A stretch of 64,000 bases of DNA from positions 62,001-126,000 of the forward strand of contig CP136340.1 in assembly GCA_032681305.1 (NCBI GenBank), in the 5' to 3' direction. Numbering within the stretch: position 1 is the stretch's first letter; each line of letters begins with the position of its first letter. A model generated the notes under the pieces. That model did not search any database, was not told the origin of the DNA, and saw nothing but the letters and a program-made list of their open reading frames with translations. Made by a program: the position numbers and the translations under genes. The stretch comes from HIMB114 sp008638005 (GTDB lineage Bacteria; Pseudomonadota; Alphaproteobacteria; Pelagibacterales; Pelagibacteraceae). Below, one piece after another: positions 8,569-16,243 of this stretch.

Positions 8569-9590
8569 TGGCTAAATTTATTGGAAATCCTGAGTTTAAA
8601 CACGGCACAAAGTTAAAAATTGGAGTTTTACTTTCTAATTTGGGAACTCCTGACAAGCCTCAAAGGAAAGAGCTTAGAGTTTATTTAAAAGAATTTTTAT
8701 CCGATCCTAGAGTCATTGAAACTCCAAAGTTAATTTGGCAGATTATATTAAACGGAATTATCCTTAACACCAGACCTCAAAAATCTGCAAAAAATTATCA
8801 AAAGGTGTGGACTGATGAAGGATCTCCACTTTTAGTTATTTTAAATAAGCAAAAAAAATTAACTGAAGACTTATTAAAAAAAGAAAATTTAGAAATAGAG
8901 TTTGCTATTGGTATGCGCTACGGCAACCCTAGTATCGAAAAAGGTCTAGATGAATTAAGACAGAAACATTGTAATAAGATTATTGTTTTACCAATGTATC
9001 CTCACTATTGTGCAGCTACTACTGGCTCTACATTTGATGCAGTTACGAATACAATGCAGAAATGGAGATGGGTTCCTTCTTTAAGATTTATCTCAACATA
9101 CCATGATCATCCATACTACATAAAAGCTTTAGTTAACAGTATTCAACAACATTGGGACAAACATGGAAAGCCTGATAAAATATTATTTAGTTATCACGGA
9201 ATACCCAAAAAATATTTTACAAAAGGAGACCCATACCATTGTCTTTGTAGCAAAACGACAAGATTAGTTAGAGAGGAAATGGGTCTTTCAGAAGAATTTG
9301 CAATGACAACTTTTCAATCTCGCTTTGGACCTGAGGAATGGTTACAGCCTTATACAGATAAAACTGTAGAAAAATTAGCAAAGGAAAACACAGAACACCT
9401 TCAGATTATTGCACCAGGCTTTTCATCAGATTGTTTAGAAACAATTGAAGAACTGGATGGAGAAAACAGGGAAATTTTTGAAGAACATGGTGGAAAAAAA
9501 TTTAGTTATATTCCATGCCTAAACGAGCAACCAGATCATATCAACTTAATTGCACATTTAATTAAGAATGAACTTCAAGGTTGGGTATGA
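8568..9590 (+). CDS. hemH: Ferrochelatase (HemH)
   Basis: Inserts Fe(II) into protoporphyrin IX, the last step to protohaem. The 340 residues begin LLSNLGTPDKP and carry the active-site FSYHGIPKKYF (catalytic His), YHCLCSKTTRL, TTFQSRFGPEEWLQPYTD and PGFSSDCLETIEEL, all family hallmarks. The ATG overlaps the hemE stop by one base and its TGA overlaps the hemF start (ATGA), so it is firmly inside the haem operon. Confidence 0.97.
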   Translation: MAKFIGNPEFKHGTKLKIGVLLSNLGTPDKPQRKELRVYLKEFLSDPRVIETPKLIWQIILNGIILNTRPQKSAKNYQKVWTDEGSPLLVILNKQKKLTEDLLKKENLEIEFAIGMRYGNPSIEKGLDELRQKHCNKIIVLPMYPHYCAATTGSTFDAVTNTMQKWRWVPSLRFISTYHDHPYYIKALVNSIQQHWDKHGKPDKILFSYHGIPKKYFTKGDPYHCLCSKTTRLVREEMGLSEEFAMTTFQSRFGPEEWLQPYTDKTVEKLAKENTEHLQIIAPGFSSDCLETIEELDGENREIFEEHGGKKFSYIPCLNEQPDHINLIAHLIKNELQGWV

Positions 9591-10402
9591 GTTTAAAATT
9601 AGAAGATAAAAAAAAACTTACATCTGAATGGTTTCAGGATTTGCAAAATCAAATGATCAATTCTTTTGAATCATTAGATACTAAAAAATTTGAAAAAAAA
9701 ACATGGGAGAGGCCAGGGGGTGGCGGTGGAACTATGGCGGTTATGAAAGGAGATGTGTTTGAGAAAGTTGGCGTCAATATATCTGTTGTTTACGGAAAGT
9801 TTACCAATGAGTTTAAAAAAAAAATTCCAGGAACTGAAACTAGTGCAGATTTTTGGGCCGCTGGTATTTCGGTAGTTGCCCATATGAAAAATCCAAAAAT
9901 TGCTGCCGCTCATTTTAATACAAGATTTATTGCTACTGAAAAATCTTGGTTTGGAGGAGGTTGCGATTTAACTCCAGCCATACCTGAAGATGAAGAAACT
10001 CAATCATTTCATTCAGGATTAGAAAAGACATGTAATTCAAGTTCATATGATTACCAAAAATGGAAAAAAGAATGTGATGAATACTTTTACTTAAAACACC
10101 GAAAAGAGCCTAGAGGAGTAGGGGGTATTTTTTTTGATTATTTAAATGAAGATAATTTTGATAATGAGTTTGATTTTATAAAAAATTTAGGTTTGTACTT
10201 TAAAAATTTTGTACATGATAATGTTGAAAGAAAAAAAGATTCACCATACTCAGAAGAAGATATGAGAAAATTAATGCACAAAAGATCTAGATATGTTGAG
10301 TTTAATTTATTATATGACAGGGGTACTTTGTTTGGTTTAAAAACTGACGGCAATGTTGACGCTATTCTAATGTCAATGCCTCCAAGAGCGGAGTGGAATT
10401 AA
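9587..10402 (+). CDS. hemF: Oxygen-dependent coproporphyrinogen III oxidase (HemF)
   Basis: Converts coproporphyrinogen III to protoporphyrinogen IX using O2, which implies aerobic life. Motifs: GGGGGTMAVMKGDVFEKVGV, KIAAAHFNTRF, WFGGGCDLTPAIP, EPRGVGGIFFDYL and VEFNLLYDRGTLFGL. Start chosen at ATG 9587, forming ATGA with the hemH stop; the TTG two codons upstream (9581) would add only two residues. At 271 residues it ends right after SMPPRAEWN, about 25 residues before the end of E. coli HemF. The stop overlaps the hemJ ATG, so the shortness appears genuine. Confidence 0.96.
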   Translation: MSLKLEDKKKLTSEWFQDLQNQMINSFESLDTKKFEKKTWERPGGGGGTMAVMKGDVFEKVGVNISVVYGKFTNEFKKKIPGTETSADFWAAGISVVAHMKNPKIAAAHFNTRFIATEKSWFGGGCDLTPAIPEDEETQSFHSGLEKTCNSSSYDYQKWKKECDEYFYLKHRKEPRGVGGIFFDYLNEDNFDNEFDFIKNLGLYFKNFVHDNVERKKDSPYSEEDMRKLMHKRSRYVEFNLLYDRGTLFGLKTDGNVDAILMSMPPRAEWN

Positions 10403-10818
10403 TGTACGAGTGGCTTAAAGTATTGCATATTATTTCTTTCGTTTCTTGGTTTGCAGGACTTTTTTATTTACCAAGACTTTACGTTTATCATGCAGAGAAT
10501 TCAGATCACGATCATACAAGAAAAACATTAGAAACAATGGAATATAAGTTGCTTAAATTTATCATGAACCCAGCGATGATTGCTACTTGGATATTTGGCA
10601 TTGGTTTAATTCATTACGTTGGATCGGCAGGTTGGTTACATGTTAAAATTACCTTAGTTGTGATTTTGTCTGGGTTTCATATGTATTTAGGAGTTATTAG
10701 AAAGAAATTAATCAACGAACCATCAAAATATTCTTCTAAATATTTTAGATATATTAATGAAGTACCAACTGTACTTTTAATTTTAATTTTAATTCTAGTA
10801 GTAGTTAAACCTTTTTAA
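10402..10818 (+). CDS. hemJ: Protoporphyrinogen oxidase HemJ
   Basis: Membrane protein that oxidises protoporphyrinogen IX to protoporphyrin IX, replacing HemG or HemY in many alphaproteobacteria. Its 138 residues form four hydrophobic helices with the UPF0093/HemJ signatures LKVLHIISFVSWFAGLFYLP, WLHVKITLV and the C-terminal YINEVPTVLLI. The His in LKVLH and the Lys in HVKIT are conserved family residues. ATG 10402 overlaps the hemF TAA; an upstream GTG in frame (10393) is less likely. It completes the route from porphobilinogen to protohaem within one cluster. Confidence 0.94.
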   Translation: MYEWLKVLHIISFVSWFAGLFYLPRLYVYHAENSDHDHTRKTLETMEYKLLKFIMNPAMIATWIFGIGLIHYVGSAGWLHVKITLVVILSGFHMYLGVIRKKLINEPSKYSSKYFRYINEVPTVLLILILILVVVKPF

Positions 10819-10823
10819 AATAG

Positions 10824-11243
10824 ATGAGAAAATATTTAATTATTTTCCTTATATTTTGTACATCTGCAAATGCAGCTAAATATCAAATTGGTATATTTAA
10901 TTGCAAAGGATCAAAAGACGCTCAAGGACACTTTTTTTTCCCTCCTAGTGGAACACAAATTCAAATATCAAAAGAAAATAATAAAACTTTAATTAATATA
11001 TCACCTTTCTTGGTTACTATGAGAAAACTTAATTCAGTAGAATTAGAAGGAAATCATATTTTCAGAGGTACTAAGGTATATATAAAGTTTAATAGTAAAA
11101 AATATTCTGGAATATTTAAAATTCATGACCCTGGTCAAGAAGAGTTAACTTTTGACTTTAGTTGTGATTTTTTACACATGCATCCTTCAGAAATTACTTT
11201 GACAGAATTAAATAAAAAAGAGCAAAGCTTTTTGAAAAAATAA
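10824..11243 (+). CDS. Secreted hypothetical protein
   Basis: Not recognised. The 139 residues start with a clear Sec signal peptide (MRKYLIIFLIFCTSANA, predicted cleavage after ANA at residue 17). The mature part is about 120 residues, seems beta-rich, and has two cysteines (27 and 114) that could form a disulfide, suggesting a periplasmic location. It starts five bases after hemJ, so it is probably the last gene of the haem operon, but no link to haem can be read from the sequence. The tRNA-Ser promoter begins 13 bases after its stop. Confidence 0.65.
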   Translation: MRKYLIIFLIFCTSANAAKYQIGIFNCKGSKDAQGHFFFPPSGTQIQISKENNKTLINISPFLVTMRKLNSVELEGNHIFRGTKVYIKFNSKKYSGIFKIHDPGQEELTFDFSCDFLHMHPSEITLTELNKKEQSFLKK

Positions 11244-11256
11244 AAACTTAAAATTC

Positions 11257-11285
11257 TTGCAATTAACCGCATTAGACAATAATAA
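11257..11285 (+). promoter_or_regulatory. Promoter of tRNA-Ser
   Basis: TTGCAA (11257-11262), 17 bases, TAATAA (11280-11285). The predicted start near 11292 is four bases before the mature tRNA. Spacing and position are as expected for a stable-RNA promoter. Confidence 0.6.
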
Positions 11286-11295
11286 TAATCAAACA

Positions 11296-11387
11296 GGATA
11301 GGTGGGTGAGTGGTTGAAACCAGCTGGTTGCTAACTAGCCTTACGAGTAACATCGTAACGAGGGTTCGAATCCCTCCCTGTCCGCCA
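11296..11387 (+). tRNA. tRNA-Ser (GCT), CCA encoded
   Basis: The acceptor arm GGATAGG (11296-11302) pairs with CCTGTCC including one T-G wobble, followed by discriminator G and an encoded CCA (11385-11387). The anticodon stem-loop CTGGTTGCTAACTAG gives anticodon GCT, reading AGC/AGU. A long variable arm (TTACGAGTAACATCGTAA region) and the GGTTCGAATCC T-arm confirm a class II serine tRNA. A coding sequence begins four bases after the CCA. Confidence 0.96.
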
Positions 11388-11391
11388 TTAT

Positions 11392-12126
11392 ATGAAAAAA
11401 AATATTTCCATTGGACAGACCCTTGCAAATTCTTTTCAGTTTCTAATATCTAATTTTAGTAAGAGATTAAAAGATGGATTTCCAGCTGTTATATTTATTA
11501 CTATTGCTTTTAATATTTTAAATTATTTAATCACTAAGGATATTGCCACAAACTTTACAATTGTTTTTTTTTTCATTTTTACAATGATTATTTCAAGCGC
11601 TATTGGTATTTGTGTTCATGAAGAAATTTTAAATAAATCTAAACCAACCTTTATAAAAGAATTTTTATCCGCAAGAAGCTTAAAGTATTTTCTAAACTTT
11701 TTGATACTTACTTTTGTAGCCTTATCACCAATTATTTTTCATTTTATTTTTAAGAATAGTTTAATATTAAATGATAATTTCAAGTTTGCGCTTTTGATTT
11801 TTTGGATATTTACTACTCTAGTAGCACTTAAGTTAATTTTTATTTTGCCCAAATTAACTTTAGGTATAAATTACAAGTATAACTTTAACGAATTTAATAA
11901 GATTGGATCAAAGTTACTTTTGTTAATGACAATTGTGACCGTCATATTTTTGGTTCCATCAATGATTTATTTAACTTTACAATTATCCTTTATGACAAGC
12001 TATAAAGACCTGTACCCAGTTATTAAGCCATTATTTGATATTGGATCCTTTTATATTTCTTACTTAAATTACATTACTATTTTTGCTGTAATATCCTTTG
12101 CTTTTAAAGAATATTTTTCAAAATAA
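11392..12126 (+). CDS. Multi-pass membrane protein of unknown function
   Basis: Not recognised. 244 residues with about six hydrophobic helices (for example around residues 31-47, 54-73, 98-118, 130-150, 174-195 and 220-238) and a short cytoplasmic-looking N-terminus (MKKNISIGQTLANSFQFL). The overall pattern resembles small uncharacterised integral membrane proteins, with no transporter signature. ATG lies only four bases beyond the tRNA-Ser CCA, so its mRNA probably comes from a tRNA-mRNA transcript. Its end overlaps the convergent transglycosylase gene by nine bases. Confidence 0.7.
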   Translation: MKKNISIGQTLANSFQFLISNFSKRLKDGFPAVIFITIAFNILNYLITKDIATNFTIVFFFIFTMIISSAIGICVHEEILNKSKPTFIKEFLSARSLKYFLNFLILTFVALSPIIFHFIFKNSLILNDNFKFALLIFWIFTTLVALKLIFILPKLTLGINYKYNFNEFNKIGSKLLLLMTIVTVIFLVPSMIYLTLQLSFMTSYKDLYPVIKPLFDIGSFYISYLNYITIFAVISFAFKEYFSK

Positions 12127-14352
12127 TATTTTTTCTATATCGTTAGTGACTGTTTTTTTATTAATCACATACTTATAAACTTGAATATTCTCTATTACTC
12201 TTTGAACGTAATTTCGGGTTTCATTGAATGGAATGAGTTCAATCCAATCCACAGGGTCTATCTCTCCTTTTCTTGGATCACCAAATCTTCTTATCCACCT
12301 TTTAACTCTGTGTGGACCAGCATTATATGCTGCAAAGGCCATATATTTTGCTCCAGACAAGTTTTCAGTAAGGTTTGAAATATAAAAAGAGCCTATTTGA
12401 AGATTAAAAAATTCGTCTTCAGTTAATTTCGATCTTGAATATCCAAGACCAGCTTGTTTAGCAACTAACTTGCCTGTTGCTGGCATGATTTGCATTAAAC
12501 CTTTTGCTCCAGCCCAACTATTTGCCCTTCCATCAAACTCACTTTCTTGTCTGATAAGCGCAAGAATGACTTCTTGTTGAAGAATATTTTTATTTGAAAC
12601 TTTTTTTGGCGTTTCAATAATTGGATAATTTAGTTCAAGTAAGTTTATATTTTGATATGAAGCCTGTTTTGCAATTTGTATTGCAAAATCAAGTCTATTA
12701 ATTTCTTGTGAAAGTAAACCAGCGTAAATCTGTTCTTTTAGAGTTTTTTCCTCAGAACCTAGATGCCTCAGTATATCCTTGCTTTCTTGAGATAAGTTTA
12801 GCTCATTCAGTAGAACAACGGCTTTCGGTAAATCTTTTTTTAGAAATTTATTAAATTCCTCATTGTCAAATGAAAAACTATTTTTAACTTTAAAGTTATC
12901 TTTCTCAATTTTTGCAGCCGCCAGTTGACCGTAAAAAGTTGTATTAAATTTTGCAGCTTTTCTGTACCACTCGTTAGCTTTTTGTTTTTGACCTAGTTCA
13001 AATGAAGCTTCTCCTAACCAATAAGCTGCTCGTGATTTACTGATAGGGTAATTTACTCCATCATACATTATTTTAAAGTGTTGACTTGCCTCTCGAGGTT
13101 TATTTAAAAATCTTAACGCTAACCATCCAGCATGCCATTCTGCTTCTGCTAATAGTGCACTATCAATTACACCGTGATTTACTAACAAATCATAAGCTTC
13201 TTTAAATTTTTTACTATTAATTTTGTTTCTAGCTATAATGAATTTTTCCTTAAACCAAAGGTCGGGTTTGACTAAAGCTGCGGGGTTATCTGGTAATGAA
13301 TTAATAATTTCTAAAGCACTATCGTATCTTCCTCTTTTTCTTCTCCATTTGGCTCTATCAAACTGTAATCCGATATTATTTTTAAATTGTGGTGGAACTT
13401 TTGCAATCGCACTATCTACACCATAAGATCTTGTCATTAATGCAAATCTTGCAAAATAAAGCTCCTTATATCCTTTTGGAAGATATTTTATTGTTCTTTG
13501 TAATTCATAAAAATCCTGTTCCCACGCAAGATATTCGGCTCTCAAAATATAATCGTTATTAGTTAAAATGTTTTTGAACTTTTTATGTAAGTATCGGTGA
13601 TCATCTCTACTCAAGTTTGCAGTATTAAATCCTTCTGCAATTAAATCGTGTGCAATTTGCTTTTCTCCCTTGATTAAATAAGCTTCTCCAAGCTTAATTT
13701 TTCCATATCCACTTAGAGGTTCTTGGTTTTTAAAAAAATTTATTACATCGGCAGGCCTTGTTTCTTTAAAATCAATTTTGTGTTCAGCTAAATATCTTAG
13801 TCTATTAATTCTTGGCCATTCTTTTTTTGACTCAATGAATTTTTTATATTCTGTAAATGTTGACTTGTTCCCAGGTTCTAGCAAGTACATCCATTGAACT
13901 AAATCTTTTAACAAGGGACTTTTTGATTTTTTTAGCTCAATAAATGCAGAATTCCATCTCTTTCTCTTAATTAAATTAAAAGTTTTTTGAGCTATTTGAA
14001 AATCTTTTTTTGATAGAATTTTAGATTCAATTTTATTGAATCCCAGATCCTCAGGTTTTTTGATTGGAATAATTTGATTTGAAACTGAATATTCTTTTTT
14101 TTCATCTTCTGTTAATGATTTGTTTTTATTTGTTTTTTCAACTTGATTTATAATTTCTTTTTTTTTAATTATTATTTTTTTTTTAGGCGGTATAATTTTA
14201 CTTTTAATATTTTTTTTAGATACTAAAGCATTATTTTGAAACTCTTTTGGTTTTACTTTTGGAGTAATCAAGGCTGAAAATGAAATATTTATTGAGGCTA
14301 TTAAAAAAATAACTGATATTAATATTATTTTGTTTAATTTTGCTTTGATCAT
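12118..14352 (-). CDS. slt: Soluble lytic murein transglycosylase (Slt70-like)
   Basis: Cleaves peptidoglycan between MurNAc and GlcNAc with formation of the 1,6-anhydro product, in the periplasm. The 744 residues begin with a signal/anchor (KIILISVIFLIASINISFSA). A long alpha-helical superhelix with repeated TPR-like segments fills about residues 100-560 (for example YWLGEASFELGQKQKANEWY). The C-terminal SLT domain has the catalytic Glu in LALIRQESEFDGRA, GLMQIMPATGK and AAYNAGPHRVKRW. A lysine-rich low-complexity stretch (residues about 45-75) follows the signal. It is divergent from dapA with 39 bases between them, as often seen in alphaproteobacteria. Confidence 0.93.
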   Translation of the reverse strand: MIKAKLNKIILISVIFLIASINISFSALITPKVKPKEFQNNALVSKKNIKSKIIPPKKKIIIKKKEIINQVEKTNKNKSLTEDEKKEYSVSNQIIPIKKPEDLGFNKIESKILSKKDFQIAQKTFNLIKRKRWNSAFIELKKSKSPLLKDLVQWMYLLEPGNKSTFTEYKKFIESKKEWPRINRLRYLAEHKIDFKETRPADVINFFKNQEPLSGYGKIKLGEAYLIKGEKQIAHDLIAEGFNTANLSRDDHRYLHKKFKNILTNNDYILRAEYLAWEQDFYELQRTIKYLPKGYKELYFARFALMTRSYGVDSAIAKVPPQFKNNIGLQFDRAKWRRKRGRYDSALEIINSLPDNPAALVKPDLWFKEKFIIARNKINSKKFKEAYDLLVNHGVIDSALLAEAEWHAGWLALRFLNKPREASQHFKIMYDGVNYPISKSRAAYWLGEASFELGQKQKANEWYRKAAKFNTTFYGQLAAAKIEKDNFKVKNSFSFDNEEFNKFLKKDLPKAVVLLNELNLSQESKDILRHLGSEEKTLKEQIYAGLLSQEINRLDFAIQIAKQASYQNINLLELNYPIIETPKKVSNKNILQQEVILALIRQESEFDGRANSWAGAKGLMQIMPATGKLVAKQAGLGYSRSKLTEDEFFNLQIGSFYISNLTENLSGAKYMAFAAYNAGPHRVKRWIRRFGDPRKGEIDPVDWIELIPFNETRNYVQRVIENIQVYKYVINKKTVTNDIEKILF

Positions 14353-14391
14353 TACTTATTTCTATATATAAATATTTTTAATATACTAATT

Positions 14392-15264
14392 ATGTTTAAA
14401 GGATCTATTACAGCCTTAGTCACACCTTTTAAAGATGGGAAATTGGATATTGGGGCGTATGAGCGCTTTATTGCCTTTCAAATTGACAGCGGAACACATG
14501 GTATTGTTCCATGCGGAACAACAGGTGAGTCGCCCACTATAAGTGGTGAAGAGCATAAATCTTTAATTGAAACAGCAGTAAAATCGGCAAAGGGCAAAAT
14601 ACCCGTGATTGCCGGAACAGGTTCTAATTGCACTGATGAGGCAGTAGAAATGACAAGATATGCAGAAGATGTTGGCGCTGATGGAGCTTTAGTTGTAACG
14701 CCATATTATAACAAACCTACCCAAGAAGGTTTGTACCAACATTACAAAAAAATAAATGATAACTGCGGTATACCAATAGTTATTTATAACATTCCAGGTA
14801 GATCGGTAGTGGATATGAGCGTTGACACAATGGCACGTTTATACGAACTTAAAAATATCGTTGGAGTTAAAGACGCAACAGGTGACCTAAACAGAGTAAC
14901 TCAACAAAAAAATAAAATGGGACCAGATTTTATAATGCTTTCAGGCAATGATGAAAATGCTTATGAATTTAATTTAAAAGGAGGTGTGGGTTGCATCTCG
15001 GTATCAGCAAATGTTGCTCCAAAACTGTGTTCAGATTTTCAAAATTTTTCAAATTCAAAAAAAAATGAAGATGCCAAAGCTCTGTTTGATAAACTTTTAC
15101 CTTTGCATGATATTTTGTTTATTGAAAGCAATCCATCTCCAGCTAAATACTCTCTATCTCTGATGAAAATGATGTCAGATGAAGTGCGCTTACCTTTAGT
15201 TGTTTTAGAGAGCACATCTAGAAAAAAAATAGATACAGTTTTAAAGAACTTAAAATTAATTTAA
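14392..15264 (+). CDS. dapA: 4-hydroxy-tetrahydrodipicolinate synthase (DapA)
   Basis: Condenses pyruvate with aspartate semialdehyde, the first committed step to lysine and diaminopimelate. The 290 residues carry GTTGESPT with Thr43/Thr44, Tyr132 in IYNIPGRS and Schiff-base Lys160 in GVKDATGD, the usual catalytic set. It is first in a run of 22 co-directional genes, and its stop overlaps the smpB ATG. TATACT at 14382-14387 lies only four bases before the ATG, so the leader is very short or the real promoter lies further into the 39-base gap. Confidence 0.97.
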   Translation: MFKGSITALVTPFKDGKLDIGAYERFIAFQIDSGTHGIVPCGTTGESPTISGEEHKSLIETAVKSAKGKIPVIAGTGSNCTDEAVEMTRYAEDVGADGALVVTPYYNKPTQEGLYQHYKKINDNCGIPIVIYNIPGRSVVDMSVDTMARLYELKNIVGVKDATGDLNRVTQQKNKMGPDFIMLSGNDENAYEFNLKGGVGCISVSANVAPKLCSDFQNFSNSKKNEDAKALFDKLLPLHDILFIESNPSPAKYSLSLMKMMSDEVRLPLVVLESTSRKKIDTVLKNLKLI

Positions 15265-15731
15265 TGAAAAAGCCAGATAGCAGCAACATTGTTGCTCAGA
15301 ACAGAAAGGCAAGTTTTAATTATTTTTTTGAAGATACGATTGAAGCTGGTATTGAATTGTTCGGATCGGAAGTTAAGTCATTACGAGCCGGTAAAGGAAG
15401 TATAGCTGACTCATACGCTATTGATGATAATGGTGAAATTTTTTTACATAATTCATATATACCAGAATACAAACAAAGCAGTTACAATAATCACAATCCA
15501 AGAAGACTAAGAAAGCTATTATTAAAAAAAAAAGAAATTAATAAGATTATTGGAAAAATAAATAAAGATGGTTTTACTGTTGTTCCCACTAGAATTTATT
15601 TTAACTCAAAAGGTATAGCTAAAATAAATATTGCAATTGCCAAAGGAAAAAAACAACATGATAAAAGGCAAACAAAAAAACAAAGAGACTGGAATAGGGA
15701 GAAGTCTAGAGTTTTTCGAAAATCAAGTTAA
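15264..15731 (+). CDS. smpB: SsrA-binding protein SmpB
   Basis: Small RNA-binding protein that delivers tmRNA to stalled ribosomes for trans-translation. The 155 residues include the N-terminal NRKASFNYFFEDTIEAGIEL segment, GSEVKSLRAGKGSIADSYA, NHNPRRLRKLLLKK and the basic C-terminal tail GKKQHDKRQTKKQRDWNREK that inserts near the decoding centre. Both ends overlap neighbours by one base (TAATG). The tmRNA gene itself is not in this window. Confidence 0.96.
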   Translation: MKKPDSSNIVAQNRKASFNYFFEDTIEAGIELFGSEVKSLRAGKGSIADSYAIDDNGEIFLHNSYIPEYKQSSYNNHNPRRLRKLLLKKKEINKIIGKINKDGFTVVPTRIYFNSKGIAKINIAIAKGKKQHDKRQTKKQRDWNREKSRVFRKSS

Positions 15732-16222
15732 TGAAAATTTTAGCTCTAGGGTCAAATTTACCATTTGGCAGTAATACACCAAAGCAAAATTTAGAATCTG
15801 CATATGATTTGCTTGAGATTGACGGTATTAAAATATTAAAAAAATCTAAAATTTATTTTAGTGAAGCTTATCCCAATAAACTTGACCCTTTGTTTTGTAA
15901 CTCCGCAATTTCTATTGAAACAAATTTAAAACCATTTGATCTTTTAAATATAGTTTTGAAAATAGAAAAAAAATTTGGGAGAGAAAGAAAAGTAAAAAAT
16001 AGCCCAAGAACTTTAGATATTGATATCATTTGCTATGATAATTTAATTTTAAATGATGAAAATTTACAAATACCTCACCCCAATATTCAAGATAGATTGT
16101 TTGTGTTAATGCCAATTTGCGATTTAAATAAGAACTGGAAACATCCAATTCACTCAAAAACAGCATTAGAATTTATAAAAAGCTTTAGTGAAGAACAGAT
16201 AAATAAACTTAAAAAAGCCTAA
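15731..16222 (+). CDS. folK: HPPK, 2-amino-4-hydroxy-6-hydroxymethyldihydropteridine diphosphokinase
   Basis: Transfers pyrophosphate from ATP to the pterin alcohol in folate synthesis. Characteristic motifs are the N-terminal LALGSNLPFG, FCNSAISIET, the Mg/ATP-binding SPRTLDIDIICYDN and IPHPNIQDRLFVLMPICDL. The 163 residues are normal length. It occupies the place between smpB and the (p)ppGpp gene where many alphaproteobacteria carry rpoZ. Confidence 0.94.
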   Translation: MKILALGSNLPFGSNTPKQNLESAYDLLEIDGIKILKKSKIYFSEAYPNKLDPLFCNSAISIETNLKPFDLLNIVLKIEKKFGRERKVKNSPRTLDIDIICYDNLILNDENLQIPHPNIQDRLFVLMPICDLNKNWKHPIHSKTALEFIKSFSEEQINKLKKA

Positions 16223-16243
16223 CAATTGTTATAATATTAAAGA

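Noticed and set aside
9587..10402. HemF appears truncated at the C-terminus by about 25 residues
   Set aside because: All catalytic motifs are present and the stop overlaps the hemJ start cleanly; shorter alphaproteobacterial HemF ends are plausible, so it is not treated as a broken gene.
11135..11428. Minus-strand open frame across tRNA-Ser
   Set aside because: It is the antisense of a tRNA and of the 3' end of a real gene, a well-known false ORF with a GQGGIRTL-like translation.
16223..16243. A hidden short rpoZ between folK and rsh
   Set aside because: Only 21 bases are available.
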